From: 20CM-2-65-7 sp035943355
Lineage (GTDB): Bacteria > Gemmatimonadota > Gemmatimonadetes > Gemmatimonadales > GWC2-71-9
Length of the DNA: 26,768 bases
Direction: 5' to 3'
Assembly: GCA_035943355.1 (NCBI GenBank)
Contig: DASZCG010000126.1
Location: 1 to 26,768, forward strand
Part shown: piece after piece, positions 7,053 to 15,265 of the stretch
Numbering within the stretch: the first letter of the stretch is position 1
Layout of the letters: every line of letters starts with the position of its first letter
Position numbers and translations under genes: made by a program
The notes under the pieces: model-generated
The model's input: only the letters and a program-made list of their open reading frames with translations
Told to the model about the DNA's origin: nothing
The model's database searches: none

Positions 7053-7573
7053 AAAGCGTTACCGTCGCGCGCAACTACGCCGAGGCGTTGTTCGCCGTGG
7101 GCGACACGTTCGGCGAGCTGCTGGATGGTGTGGCCGGGGCGATCCAGGCGGACGAGCGCATCGCGACGGTGCTCGAGTCGCCGCGCGTGTCCAAGGCGGC
7201 CAAGAGCCAGATCCTGGAGCGGGCGCTGAAAGGCGAGGCGCCGCGCGAGTTCGTCCGGTTCCTGCAAGCCGTGGTGCGGCGCGGGCGTCAGGCGCTCTTG
7301 CCGGAGATGGCGCAGCAGTATCAGGTGCTGTTAGATGAGAAGCTGAACCGCGTGCACGCCGGCGTCACGCTGGCGTCGGAGGCGGATGCGCGCATGCAGA
7401 AGCAGGTGGTCGAGCGGCTCGCCAAGGCGCTCGGCCGTGAAGTGCGGGCCTACTTCCGGTCCGATCCCCGGATCCTGGGCGGGGTAGTGGTACGGGTCGG
7501 TGACCGCATATTCGATGGATCGGTTCGCAGGCGTCTCACGGCCATACAGCGGAGAATGCTTACGGGAGAGTAA
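7049..7573 (+). CDS. atpH: ATP synthase F1 subunit delta
   Basis: A 174-residue delta/OSCP-type subunit that joins the peripheral stalk to F1. The N-terminus has the typical VARNYAEALFAVG, and the C-terminal motif DPRILGGVVVRVGDRIFDGSV matches the family signature. The GTG start overlaps the atpF stop (GTGA). Delta is normally followed by alpha, gamma, beta and epsilon; here a propeller gene follows after 2 bases, so the F1 catalytic genes must lie elsewhere in the genome, if the enzyme is complete. Confidence 0.94.
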   Translation: MKSVTVARNYAEALFAVGDTFGELLDGVAGAIQADERIATVLESPRVSKAAKSQILERALKGEAPREFVRFLQAVVRRGRQALLPEMAQQYQVLLDEKLNRVHAGVTLASEADARMQKQVVERLAKALGREVRAYFRSDPRILGGVVVRVGDRIFDGSVRRRLTAIQRRMLTGE

Positions 7574-7575
7574 CC

Positions 7576-8586
7576 ATGAAGCTGCTCATCGTCGCACTCG
7601 CTGCCGTTGTTGCTGCTCCGTTTGCTGACAAACCACCTGTCATCAAAGAATGGCCCGTGCCCTGGGGCGCGGACAGCCGCCCGCGAGATCCGTACGTCGA
7701 TCCGACCACGAACCGCATCTGGTTCTGCGGCCAGACCGGCGATTACGTCGCCTACTTCGTGCCGTCCACCGGCGAGTTCAAGAAATACGACCTGCCGCCG
7801 CACACCGGGCCGCACAACCTGATCGTCGACAAGCAGGGCTACGTGTGGTACTCGGGCAACCTCGCTGCGCACATCGGCCGGCTCGATCCCAAGGACGGCA
7901 GCATCAAGAAGTTTCCCATGCCCGACGCGATGGTCCGCGATCCGCACACGATGGTCTTCGACAAGAACGGCGACATCTGGTTCACGGCGCAGGGCGGCAA
8001 CGCGGTCGGATTCCTGAAGGTGTCGAGCGGCGCGATTCGCCTGATCAAGGTGCCCACCGACAACGCGCGCCCCTACGGCATCAAGCTGAGCTCCAAGGGT
8101 CAGCCCTGGTTCATGGAATTCGGCACGAACAAGATCGCCACGGTCAACCCGGCGACGATGCAACTGAAGGAGATCACGCTGCCGCGCGCCGAGGCTCGGC
8201 CGCGGCGGATGGCGATCACATCGGACGATCGCGTGTGGTACGGTGACTACGCGACCGGGAGACTCGGGCGCTACGATCCGGCAACGGGGAAGTTCGACGA
8301 GTGGGAGCTGCCGGGGGGCGCGGACGCGCGGCCGTACGCGATGGTGAGCGACGAGAATGACCGCGTGTGGGTGGTCGAGACCAACCGGCCCAACAAATTC
8401 GTCGCGTTCGACTCCAAGACCGGCCAGTTCTCGGAGGAAACGGCCGTGCCGAGCGGCGGTGGCGTCGTGCGGCACATGGTGTACGATCCGGCGACGAAGT
8501 CGATCTGGTTTGGTTCGGACGCGGGCACCATCGGCCAGGCTGTCTTGCCGGAGCCCCCCCCCACGCCCTCAAAACCGGTACCGTAG
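7576..8586 (+). CDS. seven-bladed Vgb-like beta-propeller, exported
   Basis: A 336-residue protein with a Sec signal (MKLLIVALAAVVAAPFA) and seven 'W/F' blade repeats of the virginiamycin-B-lyase type, from W49 (NRIWFCGQ) to W311 (KSIWFGSD): IWF, VWY, IWF, PWF, VWY, VWV, IWF. It therefore has the fold of Vgb/SMP-30-type propellers. The catalytic His/Glu pattern of Vgb lyase cannot be identified, so antibiotic-lyase activity is not claimed. It starts 2 bases after atpH, so it is probably in the atp transcript. The 3' end holds a C9 run (8554-8562) and overlaps the convergent barrel gene by 18 bases. Possible roles are extracellular binding or hydrolysis. Confidence 0.8.
   Translation: MKLLIVALAAVVAAPFADKPPVIKEWPVPWGADSRPRDPYVDPTTNRIWFCGQTGDYVAYFVPSTGEFKKYDLPPHTGPHNLIVDKQGYVWYSGNLAAHIGRLDPKDGSIKKFPMPDAMVRDPHTMVFDKNGDIWFTAQGGNAVGFLKVSSGAIRLIKVPTDNARPYGIKLSSKGQPWFMEFGTNKIATVNPATMQLKEITLPRAEARPRRMAITSDDRVWYGDYATGRLGRYDPATGKFDEWELPGGADARPYAMVSDENDRVWVVETNRPNKFVAFDSKTGQFSEETAVPSGGGVVRHMVYDPATKSIWFGSDAGTIGQAVLPEPPPTPSKPVP
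8554..8562. repeat. C9 homopolymer tract at a 3' coding end
   Basis: Nine C encode the Pro-rich tail of the propeller protein, 21 bases before its stop and 6 bases from the end of the convergent gene. Slippage would change the C-terminal residues of the propeller and could extend or shorten it. Confidence 0.5.
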
Positions 8587-9165
8587 TCCCAGGCCTAATC
8601 CGTAACGCCACGTGAGCTGCCGCTCGAACTCTGGCGGCAGCTCCGTGGCGTTGAACCACGATTCGGAGACCGCGCCTTCGAGTCTTATCGCGCCCACGAA
8701 TCGACTCGCGACCGGCCATTCGTACGCTGCGGCACCGACGCCTCCGAAACGGGCCCTGTACTCACCATCGAAGTTCCACAGGTGGAGGGCGGGCCCCAGC
8801 TCAATCCGTATCGCTCCGCTCGGCCCGATCCCTCCAACCCGGGTGCTGATCAAACCCGCTGCTTCGTAAAGCACGCCGGTCGTCTTGTCGATGACGTGCA
8901 CCCCCTCACCGCTGACCGCGAATCCCGGATTTGCGTATGAAATGCGCAGCGTGGCACCCGTCCGCTGCCAATTTCGGCTTACCAGGAGGCCAATGCCCGG
9001 ACCTCCGCCAGGGCCGCCGTGGGGGGTTACGTGAGTGCCTGATGTGTCGCGCGCGGTTCCCGCGTACTTGTTGATTCCGAGCTCGAGACCGAGATGCCAT
9101 TGAGCCGATGCCGACGACCAAATGCAACACGAGACCAACATCAGTAGTGGGAGGCGCGCGCGCAC
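8569..9165 (-). CDS. small outer-membrane beta-barrel-like protein
   Basis: About 198 residues. The GTG at 9165 is chosen because AAGGGA lies just upstream and a signal peptide starts directly (RARLPLLMLVSCCIWSSASA, cleavage likely after ASA, Ala21); a TTG at 9180 overlapping the upstream stop is possible. LVSC (residues 10-13) also resembles a lipobox, so lipidation is an alternative. The mature part shows alternating strands rich in Gly and aromatics and ends in Phe (RYRF), typical of outer-membrane barrel insertion signals, so an eight-stranded barrel is plausible. Function unknown. It is the second gene of a minus-strand pair after the lipoprotein; its 3' end overlaps the propeller gene by 18 bases. 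Confidence 0.7.
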   Translation of the reverse strand: MRARLPLLMLVSCCIWSSASAQWHLGLELGINKYAGTARDTSGTHVTPHGGPGGGPGIGLLVSRNWQRTGATLRISYANPGFAVSGEGVHVIDKTTGVLYEAAGLISTRVGGIGPSGAIRIELGPALHLWNFDGEYRARFGGVGAAAYEWPVASRFVGAIRLEGAVSESWFNATELPPEFERQLTWRYGLGLGLRYRF

Positions 9166-9176
9166 GGGAGTCCCTT

Positions 9177-10370
9177 TCAATACATCACGAGATTGATCCA
9201 GCCGTTCGTTATGTTGTTTTCACCCTTCACGAACCAGTTGAAGCCTGGATAGAACGAGCCAACGACCTCGTCCTTCACCGCGTCCCCGACCAACTCGTCG
9301 TTGCTCTTTATGAGTGCTGCCAACGCCTGCCAGACGTTGTATCCCGCCTTCGCATAGCCGAAATACTTCCTGTAGATCGTGCTGGAGTCGTTACCAGAGG
9401 TAAGGCGGCTGTAGGCGCTGTCCACCTGATAGATCAGCTTCTGAAAGCGGTCTGGGTCCGTCTTGATCTGACACGCGGTATCGTCATCCTCGACCACGAA
9501 AACCCGAATATTTTGGTTCGGGTGAGCTGCGTTGTATTGATCAATCTGATTCTTCGAAAACAGCAACACGCTCCCCGACCAGTCCAGGTTGTTCTGGTCG
9601 AAGGTGTAGGGTCCACCGGCATGCTCGCCGGCACATTGGTAGTCGAACAGGGAATCCGTCTGGCCCTTCTGCCCGAGGATGTGCACCTCAAATTCGGGTG
9701 ACCCTTTCAACCAGCCTTCAAAGTCTTGTACGAAATGGCTTTTGGTCATGTACAGACCGGGAGGCGGTGGGGGAGGCGGTAGCACAACTCCGCCCCCGCC
9801 CCCGCACTCGAGGCACTCCTGGCGGGCCGGACGGACTGCGAAATCGGTCTCAACCGGCACCAGTGCCAGGACGGGGATTGCGGGCGGCGCCTTGGCATCC
9901 AGCACCTGGCGCCGGCCTTCAGTATCGAACGCAATCGGCGGATCGTCGTCCGTGAGTGCCGTGGCGACCAGCAGCTGCTCATCACCGGCCCATGCTGCGC
10001 GGTGTGCGGGCACGGGGAAATAGACCTCGAGCGCAATCGCCGCCCCCGCCTGATCGGTGAGGGTTTGCCTACTGACCTGATTCTCCGTCGCCACTTCACG
10101 CAGCGCGCGACCGCTGTTCGCCGCGAGGAAGGTCTGGAACTGGAGTTTGTGCTCGGCATACGGCGACGCGTCGAGCTGCGCCTTGAGATATGCGCGGAAC
10201 GCCGGATTCTTGAGCGCCCGCGCGACCAGTTTCGCGAGTGCCTCGGGCCGCCTGGCGTTCGCGGCAATGGCCTGCGACGACGGCTCAGACGTTGGGGGCG
10301 GCGTGACCGCCCTATCGGTGCATGCGGCGATGAGGATCAGCGCCGCCACACCGTGACTGCGGTGCAACAT
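9177..10370 (-). CDS. uncharacterised lipoprotein
   Basis: A 397-residue protein of unknown function. The start ATG at 10370 has GGAGG 5 bases upstream. The signal is a lipoprotein type: hydrophobic core then LIAAC, with lipidated Cys17. Residues about 45-110 form a helical region (EALAKLVARALKNPAFRAYL). The middle carries CLEC followed by a Gly run and a run of seven Pro, a flexible linker. The C-terminal ~190 residues look like a separate alpha/beta domain (FVQDFEGWLKGSPEFEVHIL, then VFVVEDDDTACQIKTDPD). I cannot assign a family with confidence; DUF3103 is one to test. The small barrel gene follows directly, so the two may work together at the outer membrane. Confidence 0.75.
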   Translation of the reverse strand: MLHRSHGVAALILIAACTDRAVTPPPTSEPSSQAIAANARRPEALAKLVARALKNPAFRAYLKAQLDASPYAEHKLQFQTFLAANSGRALREVATENQVSRQTLTDQAGAAIALEVYFPVPAHRAAWAGDEQLLVATALTDDDPPIAFDTEGRRQVLDAKAPPAIPVLALVPVETDFAVRPARQECLECGGGGGVVLPPPPPPPGLYMTKSHFVQDFEGWLKGSPEFEVHILGQKGQTDSLFDYQCAGEHAGGPYTFDQNNLDWSGSVLLFSKNQIDQYNAAHPNQNIRVFVVEDDDTACQIKTDPDRFQKLIYQVDSAYSRLTSGNDSSTIYRKYFGYAKAGYNVWQALAALIKSNDELVGDAVKDEVVGSFYPGFNWFVKGENNITNGWINLVMY

Positions 10371-10474
10371 GAGTCCTCCAGACAAAGGTGGAGGCCCATT
10401 GTGGCGGCCCGCGCCCCGAGACCACCGTCCTTTCCTTGCGACACGGCCCCGAAACACGCGAGATTCCCCGGCCC

Positions 10475-13369
10475 ATGCTCGCGATCGACTCCGCGTACTT
10501 TCAGCAGCGCGTCGCCTACGAGATCACCGCCTCGCTCGATGAGCCGAGCGGTGTGCTGAGTGGGCGGGTGCGCATTCACTACGTGAATCAGTCGCCGGAC
10601 ACGCTGCGCGATTTCTACGTCCATCAATACCTGAACGCGTTTCGCCCCGGCTCGCGCTGGGCCGCCGTCGATTCCGCCGAGGGGCGCGAGCGGTTCCAGC
10701 ATATGAAGGACCCCGATTACGCGTTCGAACGGATCACGGCGGCGACGGTGCTGGGCGTCGCGGGAAAGCCGGATTACCCCTACGCGCCCGACTCGACGAT
10801 CGCGCATTGGACGCTCGCGCGGCCGCTCGCCCCCGGTGATTCCCTCATCGCAGACATCGACTGGCAGGCTCGGCCTTCGACACTCCCGCGCCGCCAGGGG
10901 CGCCGGGGCCGGCGCTTCGACTTCGCCCAGTGGTATCCGAGAGTCGTCGTGTACGACACGTACGGCTGGGAGGATCATCCGCTCTATCCAGCGGGCGAAT
11001 TCTACGGGGAGTTCGCGACCTACGACGTCACACTGGATCTTGCGGCGGATCAAGTAATCGGTGCCACGGGGGTACCGGTCTCAGGCGATCCCGGTTGGGA
11101 GAAGGCGTCCGTCACTCGAGGCCCGATCGACTATCAGCGCGATTATTACGGCGCGCGAGCGCGGCCGCCCGCCCGCCCGACGTGCACCGCAGCTCCAGGG
11201 CGCAAGTGCGTGCGATTCTTCGCCGACTCCGTCCATCACTTCGCATTTTCGCTGAATCCCGACTATCGCTACGAACAGGGGCGCTACAAAGACGTCGTCG
11301 TGCGCGTCCTCTATCAGCCGGGCGACACCGCGTCGTGGGGCAAGGGCAAAGCGGTCCAGAACACCGAAGTCGCGCTCATGTGGCTCGATTCGCTCTTCGG
11401 GAAATTCGCGTGGCCGCAGATCACCAACCTGCACCGCATCGAAGGCGGCGGCACCGAATTCCCCATGGTCATCATGGACGGCAGCGCGAGCCTCGGCCTG
11501 ATCATCCATGAGCTCGGCCATAACTACGTGATGGGCATTTTGGCCAACAACGAATGGCGCGAGGGCTGGCTCGACGAAGGCTTCACCACGTTCCAGACCG
11601 ATTGGTTCTTCGATGCGCACGGGCGAGGCTCCTCCTACCCGGACGTCGAAGAGTACGTTCTCTTGTCGGATATCGATCGCTGGAGTGAGCCGACGTCGAT
11701 GGTGAGCGAGCGCTATCGCGACTTCGACACCTACAACGACATGGTGTACGAAAAAGGAGCGCTGTTTCTCAGGCAGTTGCGCTACGTCGTTGGCGACGAC
11801 GTGATGCGCCAGATCCTGCGCACCTATTATCAGCGCTGGCGCCTGAAGCACGTCGACGAAGCGGCGTTCCGCGAAGTGGCCGAAGCAGTCTCGCACATGG
11901 ACTTGCAATGGCTGTTCGGCCAATGGCTCCATGCGACGCCACTGATCGATTATCGGCTGGACAAGGTGCAGCGACGCCGGCTCGCTGACGGCCGTTGGCA
12001 GACGACGGTCGACATCAGTCGCAAGGGCGACGGCTGGATGCCGATCGAAATCGGCGATGATTCGACGATCTATGCGCGGGCGAGCGGTCAGCCGGAGCAT
12101 GAGCGCGTCGAGTTCATCACTCCTCACAAGCCGGGCCGCCTCACGCTCGACCCGCGGATGCTGGCGCACGACTGGAACGCACTGAACAACCGGGAGCCGC
12201 GGCCGTTCTCCGGGCGCGGGAGACGTAGCGTGAGCGTCGATAACCCGACGAAAAACCCGATGCCGCGCGACCGCATCATCACCGGGCTGCTGCCCCTCGT
12301 CTGGTTCAACGATTACGGCGGCGTGACGGCGGCACTCCGCTCGCGCGAGAGCTACCTCGGCCGGTTTGAGAAGAATCTCGCGCTGCTCTCGTTTGGGTTC
12401 GGTCCTGACGTTGCGCATCCCCTCGGGGGCTATGTGCGCTTCGAGAATCCCGTTCGCGAGCCCATCCCGCGCACCGACGCCAGCCTGGCAGGGTGGTATG
12501 TGGAGGGACGCGCCGGTCTCGCGCTCCACGTCGACCGCTCGCTGCGGGAGCATCAAAGCTTTGGCGCTGACAAGCATGTCGGATTCGATGCGATCTGGAT
12601 GGCCGTCAATACGCTCGCTTACGTGGACCAGGAGCTATGGGATAACGCGGGCACCGTCGAAGTGGGGTCGTGGTGGTCTCTCACAAGCAAGCGAGGCGCG
12701 ACGGTGTGGCACGCCCGGACCGAGGCGCGCGGTGGGGCCGTCTATGGCAATCCGGGTCCGGGCGCGGTGTCGTCCCATCGCTATGACGTGGAAGGCTTTG
12801 TGCGCGCGACCGCCGAGGCAAGTGTGCGCGCGCCTTTCATTCTTAAGAGCAGGGCGGGCGTGCGCCTGTTCGCTGGGGGCTACCTTGCGGCCAACGACCC
12901 GCCGCTTCAGCGTCGCATCATGGTGGCCGGGGCCGATCCCTACGAGACCTTCACCAACCCGCTGCTGCGCAGCAAAGGCGCCCTCTTCGTGCGCCCCGAC
13001 TTCCACTATCACGCGCCAGGCGGCGCGAATCTGCGCGCCTTCAGCCCGAATCTGGGGGGCCGGTGGGCCGTGGCGGCGAATGTCGAGACCACCAAGCAGC
13101 TCGGCTTACCCGAACACGCCGAGCTGGAGCTGTTCCTGGATGCGGGGTTAGTCGATCCCCAGGCCGTGCCGGCGTCCGCCGCGGGCCAGTCGTATACGAC
13201 CCTGTACGACGGCGGCGTCGGCCTCGTGACGCACCATCAGATCAACGATCTTGGCTGGACGATGCGCTTCGAAATCCCGTTCGTCGTGAACCGCTGGGAT
13301 CATGCCGCCGATGGCACGTCGGATCGGTTCGCGTTCCGCTGGCAGGTCAGTTTGGAGCCGTCGTTTTGA
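10475..13369 (+). CDS. M1-family metallopeptidase with C-terminal beta-barrel-like domain
   Basis: A 964-residue protein from ATG 10475; a GTG at 10388 would give 993 residues. The N-terminal half is an M1 gluzincin: GGGTEF replaces the usual GAMEN loop, HELGH is at 345-349 and Glu368 in WLDEGF supplies the third zinc ligand (exact HExxH-X18-E spacing). The final ~390 residues are rich in amphipathic strands and end in Phe (SLEPSF), like an outer-membrane barrel. No signal peptide is visible from either start or in the other two forward frames just upstream, which conflicts with the barrel and the family's usual export. The gene begins 105 bases from the divergent lipoprotein start and overlaps the ferredoxin gene (TTGA). 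Confidence 0.88.
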   Translation: MLAIDSAYFQQRVAYEITASLDEPSGVLSGRVRIHYVNQSPDTLRDFYVHQYLNAFRPGSRWAAVDSAEGRERFQHMKDPDYAFERITAATVLGVAGKPDYPYAPDSTIAHWTLARPLAPGDSLIADIDWQARPSTLPRRQGRRGRRFDFAQWYPRVVVYDTYGWEDHPLYPAGEFYGEFATYDVTLDLAADQVIGATGVPVSGDPGWEKASVTRGPIDYQRDYYGARARPPARPTCTAAPGRKCVRFFADSVHHFAFSLNPDYRYEQGRYKDVVVRVLYQPGDTASWGKGKAVQNTEVALMWLDSLFGKFAWPQITNLHRIEGGGTEFPMVIMDGSASLGLIIHELGHNYVMGILANNEWREGWLDEGFTTFQTDWFFDAHGRGSSYPDVEEYVLLSDIDRWSEPTSMVSERYRDFDTYNDMVYEKGALFLRQLRYVVGDDVMRQILRTYYQRWRLKHVDEAAFREVAEAVSHMDLQWLFGQWLHATPLIDYRLDKVQRRRLADGRWQTTVDISRKGDGWMPIEIGDDSTIYARASGQPEHERVEFITPHKPGRLTLDPRMLAHDWNALNNREPRPFSGRGRRSVSVDNPTKNPMPRDRIITGLLPLVWFNDYGGVTAALRSRESYLGRFEKNLALLSFGFGPDVAHPLGGYVRFENPVREPIPRTDASLAGWYVEGRAGLALHVDRSLREHQSFGADKHVGFDAIWMAVNTLAYVDQELWDNAGTVEVGSWWSLTSKRGATVWHARTEARGGAVYGNPGPGAVSSHRYDVEGFVRATAEASVRAPFILKSRAGVRLFAGGYLAANDPPLQRRIMVAGADPYETFTNPLLRSKGALFVRPDFHYHAPGGANLRAFSPNLGGRWAVAANVETTKQLGLPEHAELELFLDAGLVDPQAVPASAAGQSYTTLYDGGVGLVTHHQINDLGWTMRFEIPFVVNRWDHAADGTSDRFAFRWQVSLEPSF

Positions 13370-13917
13370 ACGAGCGTCGTGAGTTTTTCCAGAACACCAT
13401 TGGGCGCCTGCTCCACGAGATCGCCGACCGAGCGGAGCGGCGCGTGGCGCCGAAGCGCTGGTTTCGGCCACCCGGCGCCACGTCGGAGGTTGCCTTCCTG
13501 GCGGCGTGCACACGCTGCGGCGATTGCATCGACGTCTGTCCCGTGCACGCCATTCTCAAGATGCCCGCGAGCGACGGCGGGCTCGCGACGGGCACGCCCT
13601 ACATCGATCCAGCGACGCGAGCCTGCGTGGTGTGCCCCGACATGCCGTGCGCAGCGGCCTGCGAGACCGGTGCGCTCACGAAAGTGCCGTGGGAGTCGGT
13701 GCACATGGGCGTGCTGGAGCTCGACCCGCAGCGCTGCATCACTTTTCAAGGCGCCGAGTGCGGCGTGTGCGCGCGGGCCTGTCCCGTGGGCGAGCGCGCA
13801 CTCGCGCTCGATGACCGCGGCCGCCCCGTGCTGAAGCCGGAGGGGTGCGTCGGCTGCGGGGTATGCGTGACCGCATGCGTGACGATGCCGTCGTCCCTGA
13901 AGCTGAGCCTGGCGTGA
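13366..13917 (+). CDS. polyferredoxin with four [4Fe-4S] motifs (NapF/NapG/MauM-like)
   Basis: A 183-residue protein with 16 cysteines in four cluster motifs: Cys48/51/54/58, Cys87/90/95/99, Cys124/132/135/139, and Cys161/164/167/171. This fits an electron carrier with four [4Fe-4S] clusters, as in NapG/MauM and NapF proteins. The N-terminus reads NERREFFQNTIGRLLHE, with a Tat-like RRxFF but no hydrophobic stretch, so a classical Tat signal is absent and a cytosolic or protein-bound carrier is likely. Start TTG 13366 is supported by GGAG 8 bases upstream; it overlaps the M1 stop. No reductase or dehydrogenase partner is in the window. Confidence 0.85.
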   Translation: MNERREFFQNTIGRLLHEIADRAERRVAPKRWFRPPGATSEVAFLAACTRCGDCIDVCPVHAILKMPASDGGLATGTPYIDPATRACVVCPDMPCAAACETGALTKVPWESVHMGVLELDPQRCITFQGAECGVCARACPVGERALALDDRGRPVLKPEGCVGCGVCVTACVTMPSSLKLSLA

Positions 13918-14273
13918 GCGACGTCCCGTACCGGGTCGAGAAGCCGTGGGGCTTCGAGCTCATCTGGGCCAAGGCCGATTGCTACGTCGGCAAAATTCTT
14001 CACATCGAGCCCGGCCACGTGCTATCGCTGCAGTATCACAACAAGAAGGATGAATCGATCTACGTGCTGGCCGGTGAAATCATCCTGCGCATACAGCAGG
14101 GTGAGACGCTGATCGAGCGCCGTGTGCGCGCAGGCGAGGCATTTCACATTCCCCCCAAACAGATCCATCAGTTCGAGGCCGTCAGCGTCAGCGACTTGCT
14201 CGAGGCGTCCACGCCCGAGCTGGACGACGTCGTGCGGCTCAAGGATCGCTACGGACGAGTTCCTCCCAAATGA
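13914..14273 (+). CDS. single-domain cupin, type II phosphomannose-isomerase-like
   Basis: A 119-residue cupin from a GTG overlapping the ferredoxin stop (GTGA). It opens with RVEKPWGFELIWA and has SLQYHNKKDESIYVLAGE (residues 38-55), the pattern of type II phosphomannose isomerase cupins, with His42, Glu47 and, later, His85 as likely metal ligands in motif 1 and motif 2 (GEAFHIPPKQIHQFEA). Its size is that of the C-terminal domain of ManC/AlgA-type fusions. It is followed with a 4-base overlap by a sugar nucleotidyltransferase, which suggests a sugar-nucleotide role, but mannose is not proven. Confidence 0.82.
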   Translation: MSDVPYRVEKPWGFELIWAKADCYVGKILHIEPGHVLSLQYHNKKDESIYVLAGEIILRIQQGETLIERRVRAGEAFHIPPKQIHQFEAVSVSDLLEASTPELDDVVRLKDRYGRVPPK

Positions 14274-15262
14274 AAGTCATCATGCCGATGGCCGGCAAAG
14301 GCACCCGCCTCCTGCCGCTGACCAAGCGCGTCCCCAAACCGCTCGTGAACGTCGCGGGCCGGCCCGTCATGGATTACGTCATGGATGCGCTGCAACGCGC
14401 CGGTCAGCTCGATGAGCTGATCATCATCACCGGCCACCTCAAGGAGAAGGTCGAAGCATACGTGCGGAAGAATTACAAGATCCCCGCGCGGTTCATCGAG
14501 CAGAAAGTTCTCGACGGCACCGCGGGCGCGGTGAACCTGGCGCGGCCCTACGTCGACGGGCCCGTCATTGTGATCTTCGTGGACACGCTGTTCGACGCCG
14601 ATCTGTCGATCGTGAAAAACTCGCAGGCCGACGGTATCATCTGGACGAAAGAGGTCGAAGACTATCAGCGCTTCGGCGTCGTCGTGACGGACCAGCAGGG
14701 CTTCATGACCAGGATCGTGGAGAAGCCGAGCACACCGATTTCTCGCCGGGCGAACATCGGGCTGCAATACGTGAAGGATTGGCGCACGCTGTTCGACGGC
14801 ATCGAGCACGTGCTCAAGAGCCCGCCGGGGAAGGGCGGTGAGTTCTATCTCACCGACGCCTTTCAGTACATGGTGGACAAGGGGAAGAAGCTGTACGTCA
14901 GCGAGGTCGGTGGCTGGTACGACTGCGGGAAGGTCGATACGCTGCTCGAGACCAACGAGCATCTGCTCAAGACGGGACGCGGGAAGAAGCCCGCCAAGGT
15001 GCCGGCGGGCGTGAAGATCACAGATCCTGTCTACATCGAGGACGGCGTGACCCTCGAGGACGCCACGATCGGACCGAACGTCGCGATCGAAGCGGGGAGC
15101 AAGATCGTCGGCAGTACCGTCGCGAACAGCATCCTGGGCCGTGGCGTGCAGCTGAAGAAAGCCACCGTGCGGGGTTCCGTGATCGGCGACAAGCAGGTGA
15201 TCGAGGGCAAAGAGGTGAAGGACTCGGTCATGGACGCGGGAGAGCTCGCGCCCGCGCGCTAG
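14270..15262 (+). CDS. sugar-phosphate nucleotidyltransferase (NDP-sugar pyrophosphorylase)
   Basis: A 330-residue enzyme with the N-terminal signature MAGKGTRLLPLTKRVPKPLV (residues 7-26), a FVDT loop near 100-105 for the metal/nucleotide, and ECHK-like sugar contacts later. The C-terminal region from about 245 carries hexapeptide repeats of a left-handed beta-helix (YIEDGVTLEDATIGPNVAIE). This architecture is found in glucose-1-phosphate thymidylyl/uridylyltransferases and related enzymes that make NDP-sugars for surface polysaccharides; the substrate is not certain. It starts by ATGA overlap with the cupin and precedes a DinB gene by 3 bases, so the four genes from 13366 are likely one transcript. 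Confidence 0.88.
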   Translation: MKVIMPMAGKGTRLLPLTKRVPKPLVNVAGRPVMDYVMDALQRAGQLDELIIITGHLKEKVEAYVRKNYKIPARFIEQKVLDGTAGAVNLARPYVDGPVIVIFVDTLFDADLSIVKNSQADGIIWTKEVEDYQRFGVVVTDQQGFMTRIVEKPSTPISRRANIGLQYVKDWRTLFDGIEHVLKSPPGKGGEFYLTDAFQYMVDKGKKLYVSEVGGWYDCGKVDTLLETNEHLLKTGRGKKPAKVPAGVKITDPVYIEDGVTLEDATIGPNVAIEAGSKIVGSTVANSILGRGVQLKKATVRGSVIGDKQVIEGKEVKDSVMDAGELAPAR

Positions 15263-15265
15263 CCC

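Noticed and set aside
7576..8586. Virginiamycin B lyase / streptogramin resistance
   Set aside because: The fold is Vgb-like but the catalytic residues are not identifiable, and the gene lies beside ATP synthase genes rather than in a resistance setting.
11081..12577. 498-codon minus-strand frame opposite the M1 peptidase
   Set aside because: It is antisense to the zinc-binding region of a well-supported gene, with no domain or ribosome-binding site.
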